NCBI RefSeq assembly: GCF_040412425.1
Contig: NC_089788.1
Coordinates: 71,447,720-71,511,719 of the forward strand
Direction: 5' to 3'
DNA: 64,000 nucleotides
From: Macrobrachium rosenbergii
Taxonomy: Eukaryota > Arthropoda > Malacostraca > Decapoda > Palaemonidae
A program made the translations under genes and the position numbers. The notes under the pieces were generated by a model. It was not told where the DNA came from and ran no database searches. It worked only from the letters and a program-made list of their open reading frames with translations. Positions 1 to 12,259 of this stretch are shown piece after piece (the stretch's first letter is position 1; the number at the start of each line of letters is the position of its first letter).

Positions 1-873
1 GAGGATCCGGAGACTGGAAGTATAATTCTGAATTGGATCGGTCAACCTTGTAACTTTTCTTAGCCATAAGTATTGCAGAGCTCCACACCTTAAAATTCTT
101 CAACTTACTCCCAACATGTCTGCCAAAGTTACCCAACCTTCTTGTCCACAGTCTCCGTACGTTTTGCTGAATAGATGCCACCGAAGTTTTTATAATTCCG
201 TAACTTGGCTTCTAGGTGAGTCCATGAAGAGGCCTAGGTTTCAGTTTCTGTCACGCTGTGGCTAAGGTTTTCTCAGTTTTATTTTCAAGAGAGTTAGGGT
301 GGTTTTTGAGTGCAAAACAAATTCATTCTTAAGCATGTTTTAGCGGAACTGCATAATGTTCTTTATGAAATACACCCCATGCATTAGCAGGCTCACCGCG
401 GCAGTTGGAATGTTATCGTACATCTCTTGAACTTATTATTTTTAGTTTATCAACCAACTTTAGATACATTTGGGTTTTCCGGGAAACATTTTCGTTTGTC
501 ATAATTTTGCCATTCAGTAAAGCTTCAACTTTTCAGTCGATTTCCCAATATTATGTTTATCCTTTGCAGATTTTCTGCATGTGCTTTCTGACATGGCTTT
601 TCAGCCCAATGCAACACATTAGCAACAATGACAATAACGGCCGCACGAACGGCCACAGGAAAATTCCCCTTCCTCCAGATCAAAGGAAGGTCAAGCAGCA
701 TCCCCGCTGTGGGAATGCCATATTCAAAATTGTTCCATTGAATCTTGCCCTCGTTTTCAATGCCCTTTTCACGGCACCCCAGTTGTTCCAAACCGGGTTT
801 CAGCCTGCTGAAAAAGAGCCCATTTTGGCGCACTGCAGGGCTTCTCCGATCTAGCAGTGGTAGTTTGACCCCC
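1..873. other. Unique AT-rich DNA, no gene seen
   Basis: No recognisable coding sequence. A stretch at about 640-860 is richer in GC and open on both strands, but neither translation shows a motif I recognise. A possible mini-exon at 152-215 is discussed under findings. Confidence 0.5.
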
Positions 874-875
874 AC

Positions 876-914
<39 letters not shown>

Positions 915-915
915 C
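874..915. repeat. (GA)n microsatellite
   Basis: Dinucleotide GA tract with one AAA interruption near 901. Confidence 0.95.
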
Positions 916-3209
916 CAGCCAAGTTAGGTTTTATGGTAAGCGGAATTAATGCTTAATGTTTAGGGGTGGTTCAATAGAATTTTTCATTGTGCCTCTTGTT
1001 AAGTGTATAAGAAAATTATTTTTTGGGAATTTCAAGCAGCATATCTGCAACCATGACTTGGCATTCCCGAAGGGCACCAGAGATTGCACTTTTCTAATAA
1101 AAAGGTATAGTATTTTTGTATTTTATTTTTATACATCCCTTAAACTGTTGTAGAATTTCTTGCGCTAGAAATTCAGTCACAGTTTAAGGGTAAATAAAGA
1201 TAAAATACAAAAATACTATATCTCTTTATAAAAAAAAATCACTTATCAGACTTCGGTAGTGCAAAAATAGTGGTGGGGTTTTGAGACTTTTAGGCTTCAA
1301 TTGCAAACCTACAGACAGTTTATGGCATAATCTGTGGATCCAAAAAACTACATGCGGAAAATTGTTGAGAGAAAAGTGGTAGTTTTTGACAACCAAAAAT
1401 ATATGAACCGTAATGCATTTTCATATATACATGTATGTGTGTGTAAAACAGTCTTTGGATGATCAGCTCAAGTGTTTACCATTCACAAACTTTTGAGAGA
1501 GTCAAGATGCAAAGTAATATAATGTATTTGGTACGTGTACGAAGCAACCTGAAGAATTGCTTATTTGTTGGTAATATCTTAAGAAGAAGAAGAAGAAGAA
1601 GAAGAATGTTATCTCCGGTATCATGTTCGCGGGAAGGATCGAAGCGTTATATTTCATCCACTGACGGTCTGCTTCATGTCCATGGCCGGCGCCTTGTCGT
1701 TTCTTGTTTTATGTTTTCTTCCAAGTTGATGGGAACTAGGTTAATCTGTTGATTTGCGTCAGTGAATAATTCATATTTATGGTCACAGAACAGCATCGAA
1801 TTTGTCCTACTTGTGTCTTCAGTAATGTATAGATTGATGTTAACACTTGCAGTTTGGACCCTCTATTGTTGCATGCTTTGAACATGGAGCCGAAATGCAT
1901 TATAATTGTATTCTGTTTCTTATCCATTTAAAATTCTGAGCGGCTATGAAATTTGCGTATATCTTTTATTAAAGAATGAAGGTATTAAAGACTGAAATTT
2001 CATGGTATGTACGATTCTAATTTTTGAAGTAATAATAGAAATATAATATTAATGACGAATTTGATGAAAAAATAATTTTTCATAGCCATAATATTTTGTT
2101 TCATTAAATGACCCATTACTCTATCCTGCGCATCGGGGTTACCATTATGTTAATGGATGACCTATTTCAACAGGTGATAGTGATAGCAGAGTAGTAGTAG
2201 TAATGGTTGTAATGATAGTAGCAGTGCTACTGCTGCCGCTGTTGGCGTTAACATCCATTCTCCGTCCCATTCAGGTTGTCTTGAGGTTACTCATTTAATT
2301 TCAACAAATTCAATTAATAACTGGACCCACTACTGAGAACTTCAAGATGTATTCGAATGAGAAATGAAACAGCTGTGCCTGGCGTCTCACTTTTAAAGAC
2401 GTTCCCTTATTATAATGCCTACTAAATTAGAAATTCATGAAGATCACACGTTACTCCTACAAATGCCCCAGATGACATGCACATTAGAAGAAACTAATCA
2501 ACAGGTAAAGAAAGGAAACAGTGGGGCTATGTATCAGTCATCACTGAGTATTACTTGGCCTGTTTAGTATCTTTTCTCCCAAGAGGATCCCTTGAGCATC
2601 AAGCCCTTTGAAGCTCTTCACAGAGTATCATATCTACCAAGTATGTTCCTGTGTTACCGGGAAGCATTTTCTCGAGATGTAACCGAGTACCGGGATCTTT
2701 CCCTGAAAAAAGCGGGACGTCATATCTTAAAAAATAATCATAGAATTTTCTTGAAAGTAATCTCATTATGTTCCTCACACCCAAATTACGGGAGAAGTAT
2801 AATTTCAATCTAGCCAAACCTAGGGGCATGGCAAAAAAACCTGGCCTAGTGCAATACTAGCATACACCCCAGGAATTTGCTACCGGGATGCATCCTAACC
2901 TAACCTAACGTAGGCGATCTTACCAAGCTTGGGGTCATGCCCTTGGACTCCACCCTTTCCGTAAAATTTGCATTCTAAAGCTGGTTGAAATGATCCTTTT
3001 ACGTATTTTCAGGCAAAAAAATTACATCATAAGGAGGCTAATATCTAAGTTAAATGCCAAAGATTCTTGACTGATGTCGTTCAACGTGCTCCAGGCTCCT
3101 GAAAGTACTTGTGTACCCAGGTGCAGGAGAAAGTTTGTTTGAAAATCAACTGTCAGCCTTTTTGGTCTTTTTTTCCAGTGCTTGTACTTGTAGATTTTGA
3201 GATCAAGGG

Positions 3210-3212
<3 letters not shown>
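916..3212. other. Unique AT-rich DNA with small repeats
   Basis: No gene recognised. It holds a long hairpin (1096-1231), a short (GAA)n tract at about 1581-1606, a small GTAGTAGTAG-type cluster near 2190-2235, and three tandem CCTAA pentamers near 2893-2907. The pentamer is the arthropod telomere-type motif (TTAGG on the other strand), but three copies could be chance. Confidence 0.55.
1096..1231. repeat. 136-bp near-perfect hairpin (foldback/MITE-like)
   Basis: Two arms of about 62 bp pair around a centre at 1163/1164. The inner stem is GAATTTCT/AGAAATTC with loop TGCGCT, and the outer arms share TATAGTATTTTTGTATTTTA and CCTTAAACTGT. Only scattered mismatches and small indels interrupt pairing. 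No (TA)n array flanks it, unlike the other foldbacks in the window. It could be a MITE, or a transcribed hairpin resembling a long microRNA precursor; the sequence does not decide. Confidence 0.75.

Positions 3213-3258
<46 letters not shown>
3213..3258. repeat. (GA)n microsatellite
   Basis: Pure GA tract ending in GGGGAGAG. Confidence 0.95.
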
Positions 3259-3261
<3 letters not shown>

Positions 3262-3394
3262 AGAGATTCTCGGCTCTTTCCAATCAACACCCAGCATTAG
3301 ATCAAACCCTCTCAATATTTATCCACCGTCTATGCCGCGTGTGAGAGTGCGTTTGAGTTTCCGTGTATTCGAGTTCCCGAAGATTTCTCCTTGC

Positions 3395-3398
<4 letters not shown>

Positions 3399-3456
<58 letters not shown>
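3399..3456. repeat. (GA)n microsatellite
   Basis: Second GA tract about 140 bp after the previous one; the DNA between them shows no resemblance to the spacer of the 15.5-16.4 kb compound array. Confidence 0.95.
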
Positions 3457-3457
<1 letters not shown>

Positions 3458-3980
3458 AATCTTCAGTCCTCCTCCTAAATTTCTTCGTACTTTCTTGCAC
3501 GGGTTTGTTTAGGGATAAGCCGAATCTTCAAACATCTCTCGCATTACGCTGAACACAAACACGGCAGCGATCCTTTCATCTTGGCCTCTAATTGAATTAG
3601 CTTTGCTTTATGCGCCTTCCTTTTGGGCATTGTTTGAACGCCTGCGAAAGGATGATGATGATGTTCCTTTCGGTTGCGGGGAGAAAGATCCTCTCGGCGT
3701 TTCGTAAATTACTTTTTGTTGACGGTTTCCTGGTATTGTCTTTTATGCTGGGTGTTATTAATGCTAGGCTTCCTTTCAGTATTTGGCGGTTTATTTCACT
3801 AGTTAAATAGGCTTTTAAGAGTTACAGTCTTATACGTTACATTATGTCGAAAACTAGTTTTATGTTAGTCCGTTGATTAGTAAGCAAGCCTTAGGTCGAC
3901 GTAGAGTGAGATTCTACTATTAAGAATGTAAATATTTTTATACTTTAGTGATTATCACGCAAGATATAATGTAAAATGTG
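3457..3980. other. Unique DNA, nothing recognised
   Basis: AT-rich spacer with no ORF motif, repeat or hairpin that I could support. Confidence 0.55.
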
Positions 3981-4132
<152 letters not shown>

Positions 4133-4138
4133 TAATTT

Positions 4139-4262
4139 AGTTGTAATCAGCAGGTGGGTTAACGTGACCTCGTTTTGCATATACCGAATGCCGGTTCGAA
4201 TCCTGCTAAGGACGCCAGAATGCCTTTATTTAGGTCTTCATCTGGATCTTAAGGCTTTGTAG
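4139..4262 (+). mobile_element. tRNA-derived SINE-like remnant beside (TA)n
   Basis: An A-box-like TCAGCAGGTGG near 4147 is followed about 35 bp later by CCGGTTCGAATCCTG, a good match to the internal pol III B box. It abuts a (TA)n array, as the foldback units do. No second copy was found in the window, so SINE status is inferred from the promoter boxes alone. Confidence 0.45.
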
Positions 4263-4336
4263 TGAAAAGTGTATCCCAAAAAATGTGAAGAAATTGAGAA
4301 GTTCAGATGGTATTATGGTTATTACAATTATATGTT

Positions 4337-4401
4337 ATACATACATACATACATACATACATACATACATACATACATACATACATACATACATACATAC
4401 A
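4337..4401. repeat. (ATAC)n microsatellite
   Basis: Tetranucleotide CATA repeat, about 16 copies. Confidence 0.95.
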
Positions 4402-4409
4402 TTTAATAT

Positions 4410-4426
4410 ATGCGTGTGTGTGTGTG

Positions 4427-4499
<73 letters not shown>
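4410..4499. repeat. (TG)n-(TA)n-(GA)n compound microsatellite
   Basis: Short TG and TA runs lead into a GA tract of about 64 bp. Confidence 0.95.
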
Positions 4500-4501
<2 letters not shown>

Positions 4502-4700
4502 CTTGTTATGTCTCTTTTTAGAAAATACACGAATTCCCTCTAGATTTCGCTTCAGAACTGATCACTACTGTCATCTGCAATCATCAGTCATGACAGTTCA
4601 GCGGCTTCATCTTCATCATATAAACATGAATCGACCAAGGAAATATGGTACATCCTTCTTTTACACTTAACCGTAAATCCAGTCACGCCCTACCGTCTGA

Positions 4701-4702
<2 letters not shown>

Positions 4703-4775
<73 letters not shown>

Positions 4776-5128
4776 AGGATGAACCCTTTTCATATGGAAC
4801 AAGCCCACCAAAGGGGCCACTGACTTGAAATTCAAGCTTCCAGAGTATATGGTGTTCATGAAAAGAAGTAATAAAAGGTAATAGGAATTCAGAAAGAAGA
4901 GAGAAATTAATGAAAAACGAAAAAAGCAGAGTAACGAATTAATAAAAAAGGAGTAGATAAAAATGCAAGTGAATTATTAAAATACAAGGAGAACTGTATT
5001 AGGATAGTAATGCGTTGCATCATCGCTTGGACTTTGAAGTTCCAGTTGCACAGTATCTTCAGGGTGGCTATTCCCTAGTCAGACTGTGTGAGGAATAAAG
5101 GACCTCTGGAACTGAGAAGTCTAAAGCA
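4703..5128 (-). mobile_element. 5'-truncated Jockey-like LINE, 3' end with (TAA)n tail
   Basis: Read on the minus strand, 5128 to about 4990 translates to the C-terminal end of a non-LTR reverse transcriptase: RSFIPHTV, a stop, then LGNSHPEDTVQLELQ. This matches the R-S-F-I-P...W-N-S-L-P-E-x-V-x-L ending usual in Jockey/CR1-type elements. The stop is TGA where a CGA Arg codon is expected, as after CpG decay. A 3' UTR follows, ending in CTTGAATTTCAAG...GTTCATCCTCTGAA at 4772, and then about 70 bp of (TAA)n, the apparent 3' tail. A related UTR and tail are at 26377-26538. Confidence 0.75.
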
Positions 5129-5206
5129 ATCTTCAATTTTGTTATGATCCAGTTTCTGTCAGTTTTTGGAAACTACCTCGAATATTATACATTCCATAAA
5201 TTCTGT

Positions 5207-5515
5207 GGCCCTAGGGGGTCAGTACAGTCAGTGCACCTCATGCGGTGCACTGTAGGCATTACTCAGGGTTCTTTGCAGTTCCCTTCGGCCCCTAGCTGCA
5301 ACCCCTTTCATTCATTTTACCGTACCTCCTTTCATATTCTCTTTCTTCCATCTTACTTTCCACCCTCTTCTAACAATTGATTCATAGTGAAACTGTCAGG
5401 TTTTCCTCCTGTTACACCTTTCAACCCTCCTTACTGTCAATTTCCGTTTCAGCGCTGAATGACCTCATAGGCCTTAGCGCTTGGCCTTTGGCCTAAATTC
5501 TTTACTCAGTTCATT
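5207..5515 (+). mobile_element. SINE-like repeat family B, copy 1
   Basis: This roughly 300-bp sequence recurs at 25296-25590 with strong similarity along its whole length. Shared landmarks are CCTTCGGCCCCTAGCTGCA, TCATATTCTCTTTCTTCC (approximate), GGTTTTCCTCCTG and GCTGAATGACCTCATAGG. It contains a perfect 9-bp hairpin at 5229-5252 (CAGTGCACC/GGTGCACTG). No tRNA boxes or coding motif are seen. I recognise this type of sequence as a common decapod interspersed repeat, from memory only. Confidence 0.7.
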
Positions 5516-6261
5516 AAATTCTGTGGCTAGTAGTTGTATCATAAGCTTCCTCAGGAATCTTGTAGACATATTCAGCTTTTCTTTGTACGTGCAGCTTCAC
5601 TCACAAAATTTAACCCGAAACACGCTTTTCACACACCTTGTTAAGAAGCCTTATCTAAGTGTGCCCTTCTCTTCAATTTTACACTTGAGGCAAAGCGTAC
5701 TTGATGGATTGGAAGTTTTGATTTGGTGTTGTTACGATATCAAATTTTTATTAAACAGTAAAATTAATTGATCTGCTGATTATTTCGGTGAAACGGCCGT
5801 AGAAATTCAATCTTAGTGTTTTTAAGTACATGCCACTTTTCACAGTTCTGCTAATTCAATTTTTAAAAACTGTCCGACCAATTAGATTATTCGGAATTAC
5901 AACTTCATAATCCGCTATCATACCGGAGATACCTGTAAGCCACAAAGTGACATCTGATTGATAATTGAAAGTCAAATGGAATATTACGCATTTGTTCTAA
6001 GTTAACAAATGTAGAGCGATACCCTAGAACTAGTTTTAACCGTTTTTATAAATTTGTTTGTAACCTGGTGGTATTAGATGTAGTTCAGTGCCATAATTGG
6101 TCGTACAGTCAATAGGAAATGGGGATTTTCCAGCCAAATACCTTTAAAGTCTGAGAATAATGGTAAAATATGAGTGAAGGCTGTCGGTAAACTGATATTA
6201 ATAATAGCAGTTTTTATTCTGCCAGAAACAAAATTCATATGATGATAAAATCTATCTATAT
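5516..6261. other. Unique AT-rich DNA, nothing recognised
   Basis: No coding, RNA or repeat signal that I can support. Confidence 0.55.
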
Positions 6262-6267
6262 TTATTA

Positions 6268-6330
<63 letters not shown>
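6262..6330. repeat. (TTA)n microsatellite
   Basis: About 22 trinucleotides. Unlike the tract at 4703, neither flank matches the Jockey-like 3' UTR. Confidence 0.95.
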
Positions 6331-6333
<3 letters not shown>

Positions 6334-6552
6334 CATTCATTCGGTATATTTTCACCGCCAGGCTTTTATTAAATATATTATGGACGCAAAGTAGTCGCTT
6401 CTTGTCTAAACTTGAGCATTTTTAAGAGATTAAGCCATTAGCTTGAGAACCTCACTGTTATACAAAGTTCATAATGGTTACTAAGAAAATTGGATTTGGA
6501 GGTAAAGGGTCAACAGTAAGAGGAAGATAAGGATACTGCTCACTTTCTCTTC

Positions 6553-6566
6553 ATATATATATATAC

Positions 6567-6632
<66 letters not shown>
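6553..6632. repeat. (TA)n microsatellite
   Basis: Left array bordering the foldback unit at 6631-6744. Confidence 0.95.
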
Positions 6633-6634
<2 letters not shown>

Positions 6635-6739
6635 CAACACAATTACGTGTGGAACAGAAATAAATTTCTGACTCATCATCAGGATCGAACCCAGGTCTTT
6701 CAGTTGAAAGACCTGGGTTCTGATCCTGATGTGAGTCAG

Positions 6740-6744
<5 letters not shown>
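6631..6744. mobile_element. tRNA-like foldback unit inside (TA)n, copy 1
   Basis: An 82-bp near-perfect palindrome at about 6663-6744 centres on CTTTCAGTTGAAAG. Each arm carries a B-box-like GGATCGAACCC or GGGTTCTGATCC and ends AATTTCTGACTCA or TGAGTCAGAAATT. Left of it lies the family end motif AATCAACACAATTACGTGTG. (TA)n abuts both sides. Related units are at 12259, 12545 and 13791. Confidence 0.8.

Positions 6745-6831
<87 letters not shown>
6745..6831. repeat. (TA)n-(CA)n microsatellite
   Basis: Right array bordering the foldback, changing to CA near 6815. Confidence 0.95.
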
Positions 6832-6833
<2 letters not shown>

Positions 6834-9800
6834 GACAGCAGTGTTATCATGTGTGTGTGATGGTTTTCATAACTGTTTCTTTTGGGGACAAGCGTAAAAA
6901 GTAGAGTTTTGGAATAGAGGCGACTTAATTTTTTATTCAAGCATTCTTGGTAACTGGTTGCGAGGGAAGCATAGAAACATCCCAAAAGATGCAATACCCA
7001 TGGAAATTTTTGCCCCATCTACACATCATTTGCTGAACCCTGCACATTTTAAAATCTGCCAGGTTAAAGACTGGTTCCCACCCTATCCCTGTATTTTTGT
7101 GGCGCCTTCATTTTCTTGTCCATAAAATTCTTGTGAGTCTTTGATGATTTAATAATTTGCTATCCATAACGATTACCTCCATGTGTAGCCTACAACATTA
7201 TCTTGTCATCTTTGGTACTGTAATTGTCCCCTTTCGTACTATGTTGCCTTCTTTAGTTTGGTTATTTTCATCTATTTCATTAAAGTATTTTCATTGTTAG
7301 TGGTAACATAATGTCATCCAACAAGATGAATGTCCTTTCCTCATACTTATCAATGTAAATATATAAAAAAAAATTGTTCTAGATCTTACATTCCTTATTA
7401 AGAAAATATCAGGTTTAAAATGACAGAAATTACGTAAGCGAGCGAAATCAGAGTTATTGACTAAATGAATAATCTTACGTAGTAACATGTTTGGGTATAC
7501 CGTTGGATCTGGTCAGTGCTTGGAAGGATGACTGGAAAAGAATGCCAGACGCCGTGGTACTAAGCGAGACTTGTCACACGGCCTCAGATCAAGATGTATA
7601 ACAACTGGTGACTTCAGTTTTTCAGATCTGGGCATGTATTTATCCCCAACAGATTTTTTTTCGCACAGCTACTGCATTTTCTCATTAGTCAGATCTTTAA
7701 GATTGGCGTTATTTTTTCCTTCTTGGAAAGTCCGTTATCTGACGAATTTTCATCACCGACTTAGCGTGTCGTGACTCTTGAACCAGCATTTAAGCATGAG
7801 AATTTCCCATGGTAAACATCACAGCGTTAATTTGATTTAGAGAATCCATGAGAAAAGTTACTGCATGTGATTAATTATTCTGATCTTAATGGGGATTCAG
7901 GTTAGATTAGGCTTCGTTGTTCTAACTTCATTGCCTGCTGAGCGTTGGCAGTCTCTGAATTTCTGTACCACCCATGCACTTAGTGGAGTTAAGTTATTCC
8001 AGGTTGCTGTGAACCATTATGTGTGAACATTGGTTTTCTCGTATTAATAATATGTCAAGAATACGCATTCAGTTTCCAAATTCTATATTGTTAGTATTTC
8101 TGTTAAGTTTATGAAAAGTTATTGTATAAAGTAGTAATCACATATATATGAAAATATGTTTCTGTTGGAATTCATGATTGTATTTAAAGATTTGTACAGG
8201 AACACTTTTTGTGTAGCTATAATGATAGAGCCCCAGTGAATGAGGGAATAAATGCGGTTATGCTCTTGTAGGTAGAAAATAAAATAATTAGCAATTTCTA
8301 AGCCTGTATTTTAAAACCAGATATTGCGCCTAATATGACATTTTTGGTCTTTGTCCCTTTTTTTTCTTTTGCTATACGACTTTCGTTAGTCTTTCAGTCT
8401 GTGGTGTTTCAGGATGTTTGGGGGTGTCTCTTTTACAGCTGCTGCCCTGCCATGCAGCTGCGTTTTAGCTTTGAGTCCTTCAAACGTTCAGTGCACTTCT
8501 AAATGCAGCTGCTTCCGGGTTCTAAGCAGTGCAGCATAAAAATGAGATTGAGACACATTTTCGGATACTGAAATATTTTGTAAACTTTTTAGATATCTGA
8601 AAAATCTCCAAGTATTGTAGTTACCAAACAATTATTACTTTGCTGGATGAAAAAAAAAAAAATAATACTTTTCTAGTATTTAGAATCTTCACATGACATT
8701 TGCCAAAACGGAAATCTCCGATTTAAAACGACATTTTTCACTGTATGTCGTAACATCAACATTACAAAAAAATGCCAAAATTCACATCGTACTGAATTTA
8801 ATTCCTCTCTTTTGAAAAAGTCGTAGGGGAGGATAAAGTTGGAAATATGTATTGGGTGTTATTTATGGATATTTAATCCTAATGGTTCTTCTTTTTTATT
8901 TATTAGTCGCAAACGTTCATATAAAATCTCGGCCGGTGACGATGCTTTTTAAATCCTTTGATAAAGGGTAACTTTTCAGCAGTAACTAGAATATTTAGTG
9001 AGGAAGGGGGAATGGGGGAATGGGGTGAGATGGCTTGGGCACGACGGAAATACAAATAAAGGCAGGTGAGGTAATATTTGACTCGAAGGGAAGGGGGTAG
9101 GGAGGAGCTATTGTAAGGAGCATCAGGAGCTAGAGTGGGAAAGGCTCCCCTCCCCTCGTCCATTGGTTGGGCTGGGGTAGGTGGGTGGGGGCGGGGGGGC
9201 GTCTATGTGGTGGTGTGCTGGCCGGGATGGTGATGGTACGGGAAAGGGGATGAAGGATCCCTTTGAAAGGGCGGCGGAGATAATAACACTTGATGTAATC
9301 TGCAGCTACGTTTATATATTAGATTCATTTAGTTGCGCCTCCGGAATGGGAAATGGCGATACTTTTTCCCTGACCTTATGACGGAGCGGCTCCATCTCTC
9401 GAGCGGGAGATAAAGGGAGCCCCAAGGAATTAATAGAATAATATCCTCTTTATGGGGCAATAGAAGGGGAAGAGAGGAGATGAGAACCGCTGTTAGACTC
9501 GGCTGATTCCTCAAACGCCGCTTCGAAAGGATCTTTCAACGTCTTATTCCGAGCAGCATAATTGAATGCTAAGGAGATTTAGAAGGTGCGCGGGTAGATG
9601 GACTTGGCGAATGCTGAGTTTTTTTATCATCGGGATCCACTACCTGGTGTTTCTTGAATGTTAGATGGTTAAACGTGATTATGATAATTGAATTTTAAAG
9701 GTGAAGAGGCGTTACATCATTTTAAAGACGTGATCTTCGAGGTAGCTTAAATTTACTGAATTTTTTTGTAATGATGGTACCTTCTCAAATAGTGTAGACC

Positions 9801-10330
9801 TGTCAATCAGTCTGTAACAGTGTCGGTCCTCTAACGAATTATTTTAAATGAAAATTCGTAGATGGTTTGATTTTTTGTCTTCAGAATGCAGGTAAATGCC
9901 CCTGTGAATCTGGAAAGGTCGTATTTGTTCTTTCTTGTCATGACAGGCTTTCTGGTGGAATATACATTTTGATTATGAAGTTTGCTTTATTTAAATAAAA
10001 AAAAAAACTGATTAAAATAAAGGGGATGATGTATTGTCGTGGATTATCCTTGTATACAGTTGGTTGCTTGCTTTTTCACTCATTTCTTGTCTTCAGATTT
10101 CATTTTGGGTGACTTTTCGGATATAGGTGCTTTGAAAGGGTTGTTTTCTCATCCTCTTGCGGAGCGAAAGTAATTGGGAGGAGGGTAAATCCTGCCTCCA
10201 AAACGTTAAATATGCAGTGTTATTCCCACATTCTTTTGGCTTTCGTATTTCCAATTTTCTGTATCTGTGCCATGACGATTTGTCTAATGCGGTTCCTATT
10301 TCCATGCCTGCGGTGTTGTCAGAGCTACAG
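6832..10330. other. Unique DNA with a GC-richer island
   Basis: No gene recognised. At about 8990-9560 base composition becomes markedly more balanced: G-rich 9000-9260, then mixed sequence with CTCGAGCGGGAGATAAAGGG and a block ending near CGAGCAGCATAATTGAATGC. Open frames occur there on both strands without a recognisable domain, so it is more likely conserved non-coding DNA or chance than an exon. Confidence 0.5.
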
Positions 10331-10334
10331 GGAA

Positions 10335-10418
10335 CACACACACATACATATAAATGTATTTTGTGTGTGTGTGTATTAAAATATATTTATATATATACAT
10401 ATGTATATATGTGTGTAC

Positions 10419-10498
<80 letters not shown>
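10335..10498. repeat. (CA)n/(TG)n and (TA)n compound microsatellite
   Basis: Short CA and TG runs, CATA repeats, then about 70 bp of TA. Confidence 0.95.
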
Positions 10499-10499
<1 letters not shown>

Positions 10500-10516
10500 C
10501 TTTACTGTATATAGTA

Positions 10517-10800
10517 GTTCCTCACTGGATGGGTCGATATCGTACTCGGCTAGTACTCTCCTAGCCCCGCGTTCGATTCTCCGGCCGGCCAATGAAGAAT
10601 TAAAGGAATTTATTTCTGGTGATAGAAATTCATTTCTCGCTATAATGTGGCTCGGATTCCACAATAAGCTGTAGGCCCCGTTGCTAGGTAACCAATTGGT
10701 TCTTAGCCACGTAAAATAAGGCTACTGTAATCCTTCGGGCCAGCCCTAGGAGAGCTGTTAATCAGCTCAGTGGTCTGGTTAAACTAAGGTATACTTAACT
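10517..10800 (+). mobile_element. tRNA-derived SINE family A, copy 1
   Basis: This 284-bp element starts GTTCCTCACTGGATGGGTCG, has a B-box-like CGCGTTCGATTCTC near 10568, and ends CTAAGGTATACTTAACT. Copies at 21735 and 30911 match across the full length, so the ends are well defined. Flanks ACTGTATATAGT (10504-10515) and ACTGTGTATAGT (10803-10814) agree at 11 of 12 positions, a likely aged target-site duplication. Confidence 0.88.
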
Positions 10801-10814
10801 TCACTGTGTATAGT

Positions 10815-12170
10815 TATATTGGAATTTAACGTTGTCGTTCAGTAGTTTATTGGAAAATTGGTTTTTGCAAATGTATCTTTTCGCTTTTGTTTAAATGGTT
10901 AAACAATGTCATGGCAATGATATAGAAGGTTGATGGACTTCATTGCTACTTTTAGGCAACATTCGTTTTTTAGGGTTTTGTTATATATGTTTGTTAATTA
11001 TATCTAAATTACTTACCTGGTTTTTTGGCAGGTGTTCCTGGTCACATTAATGGGTTTTTGGATTGTTCAATTAATGTTGGAGCTCATTATCTGTGGCCAT
11101 AAATTTTACCCTTGATAGAGATGTTAGTTTTGGTATGGTCAGTTTGCTTATATAATGCGGAGAGTATTGGCTGAAAAGTTAAGCCTCAAGTGTTAACGTT
11201 CTGGGTGGAACAGAAATGTAATTGTTTGGGCGGGGGGTGTGGGGCGGCGTTGAATTATGGTCCACAGTCTTGATGTGATATTAAAATCTGCACAAGCCTG
11301 CTCAGAAATGCTTGTGTTCTAAGAACCCTCTACGGGGGTTAGCAGTCTAGGAACACTAACCCATTCTTCTTTTCTAAGAGACTTTTTGCAGACGGGCATT
11401 CTGTATCATGGAAAACTCTCTTGCGCACTGGCATTCTCTATCATGGAAGTTAATTAGTCGGTCATTTTGGTTTCTTTTAGATTTGATACTCTAATTTTGA
11501 ATGCCATGAACACCAGCAGTCATTATTGCCATAAGTAATCGCTAAGAAATTCACAATCTCGTGAAAAACAGTTTGTCCTAAAACTCCACAATTTTATAGT
11601 AATATAGTTTACTATATAATTGTGAATTTTTATTGCACAAACCATAAGTAACATTACACATATTTTTTTGTATTGTGGTATTTGATTCAAGCCACTTGCT
11701 TAAAATTGCCTTTTCATAAACTACTGACTTATTTTTTATGTTAACCACTTAGAAACTTGAAAGGAATGCTTGTTTACATGGCTTAGAGCTTACTGGCGGT
11801 ACCCTAAACTTTGTTCGCAGTCAAAGTTTGCAACAAAAGATTTCTGTTTCCATGAAACAATACCCAGCTTCCAGATATAAAAACTGCTAAATGGACCTTC
11901 AACGGGCCAAAATAACTTTGAAAAATTGTGGATTTTTGTGTATTGCGCTGCAAGGCATAGAATTACATAACTAAAAGGTTTTGCCTGGGACGTTGAAAAT
12001 TCTTAAATGAAAATTAATCGCTAACGGTTTGTAACGCATATAGGAAGAAAAAACTCAAGATGCCATTTTGATGTATATATACTCGTATATGTATACATAC
12101 TGTATATGTCAATATATATATGTATACAGTACATACATACATATATAATATAAATATATACACATTATAT
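10815..12170. other. Unique AT-rich DNA, nothing recognised
   Basis: Contains an 11-12 bp palindromic patch near 11590-11630 (ACAATTTTATAG...CTATATAATTGTG) and otherwise no supportable feature. Confidence 0.5.
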
Positions 12171-12176
12171 ATATAT

Positions 12177-12258
<82 letters not shown>
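12171..12258. repeat. (CA)n-(TA)n microsatellite
   Basis: A short CA tract, then about 70 bp TA bordering the next foldback. Confidence 0.95.

Positions 12259-12259
<1 letters not shown>

Noticed and set aside
525..875. 116-codon minus-strand frame near the window start
   Set aside because: No domain recognised, overlapped by an open plus frame, and its start side runs towards the (GA)n tract.
2888..2907. Interstitial telomere array (CCTAA)n
   Set aside because: Only about three pentamers; too short to distinguish from chance.
4139..4262. Functional tRNA gene
   Set aside because: A B box is present, but I cannot fold a full cloverleaf with an acceptor stem, so I call it tRNA-derived only. 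The same applies to 26690, 42350 and the foldback cassettes.
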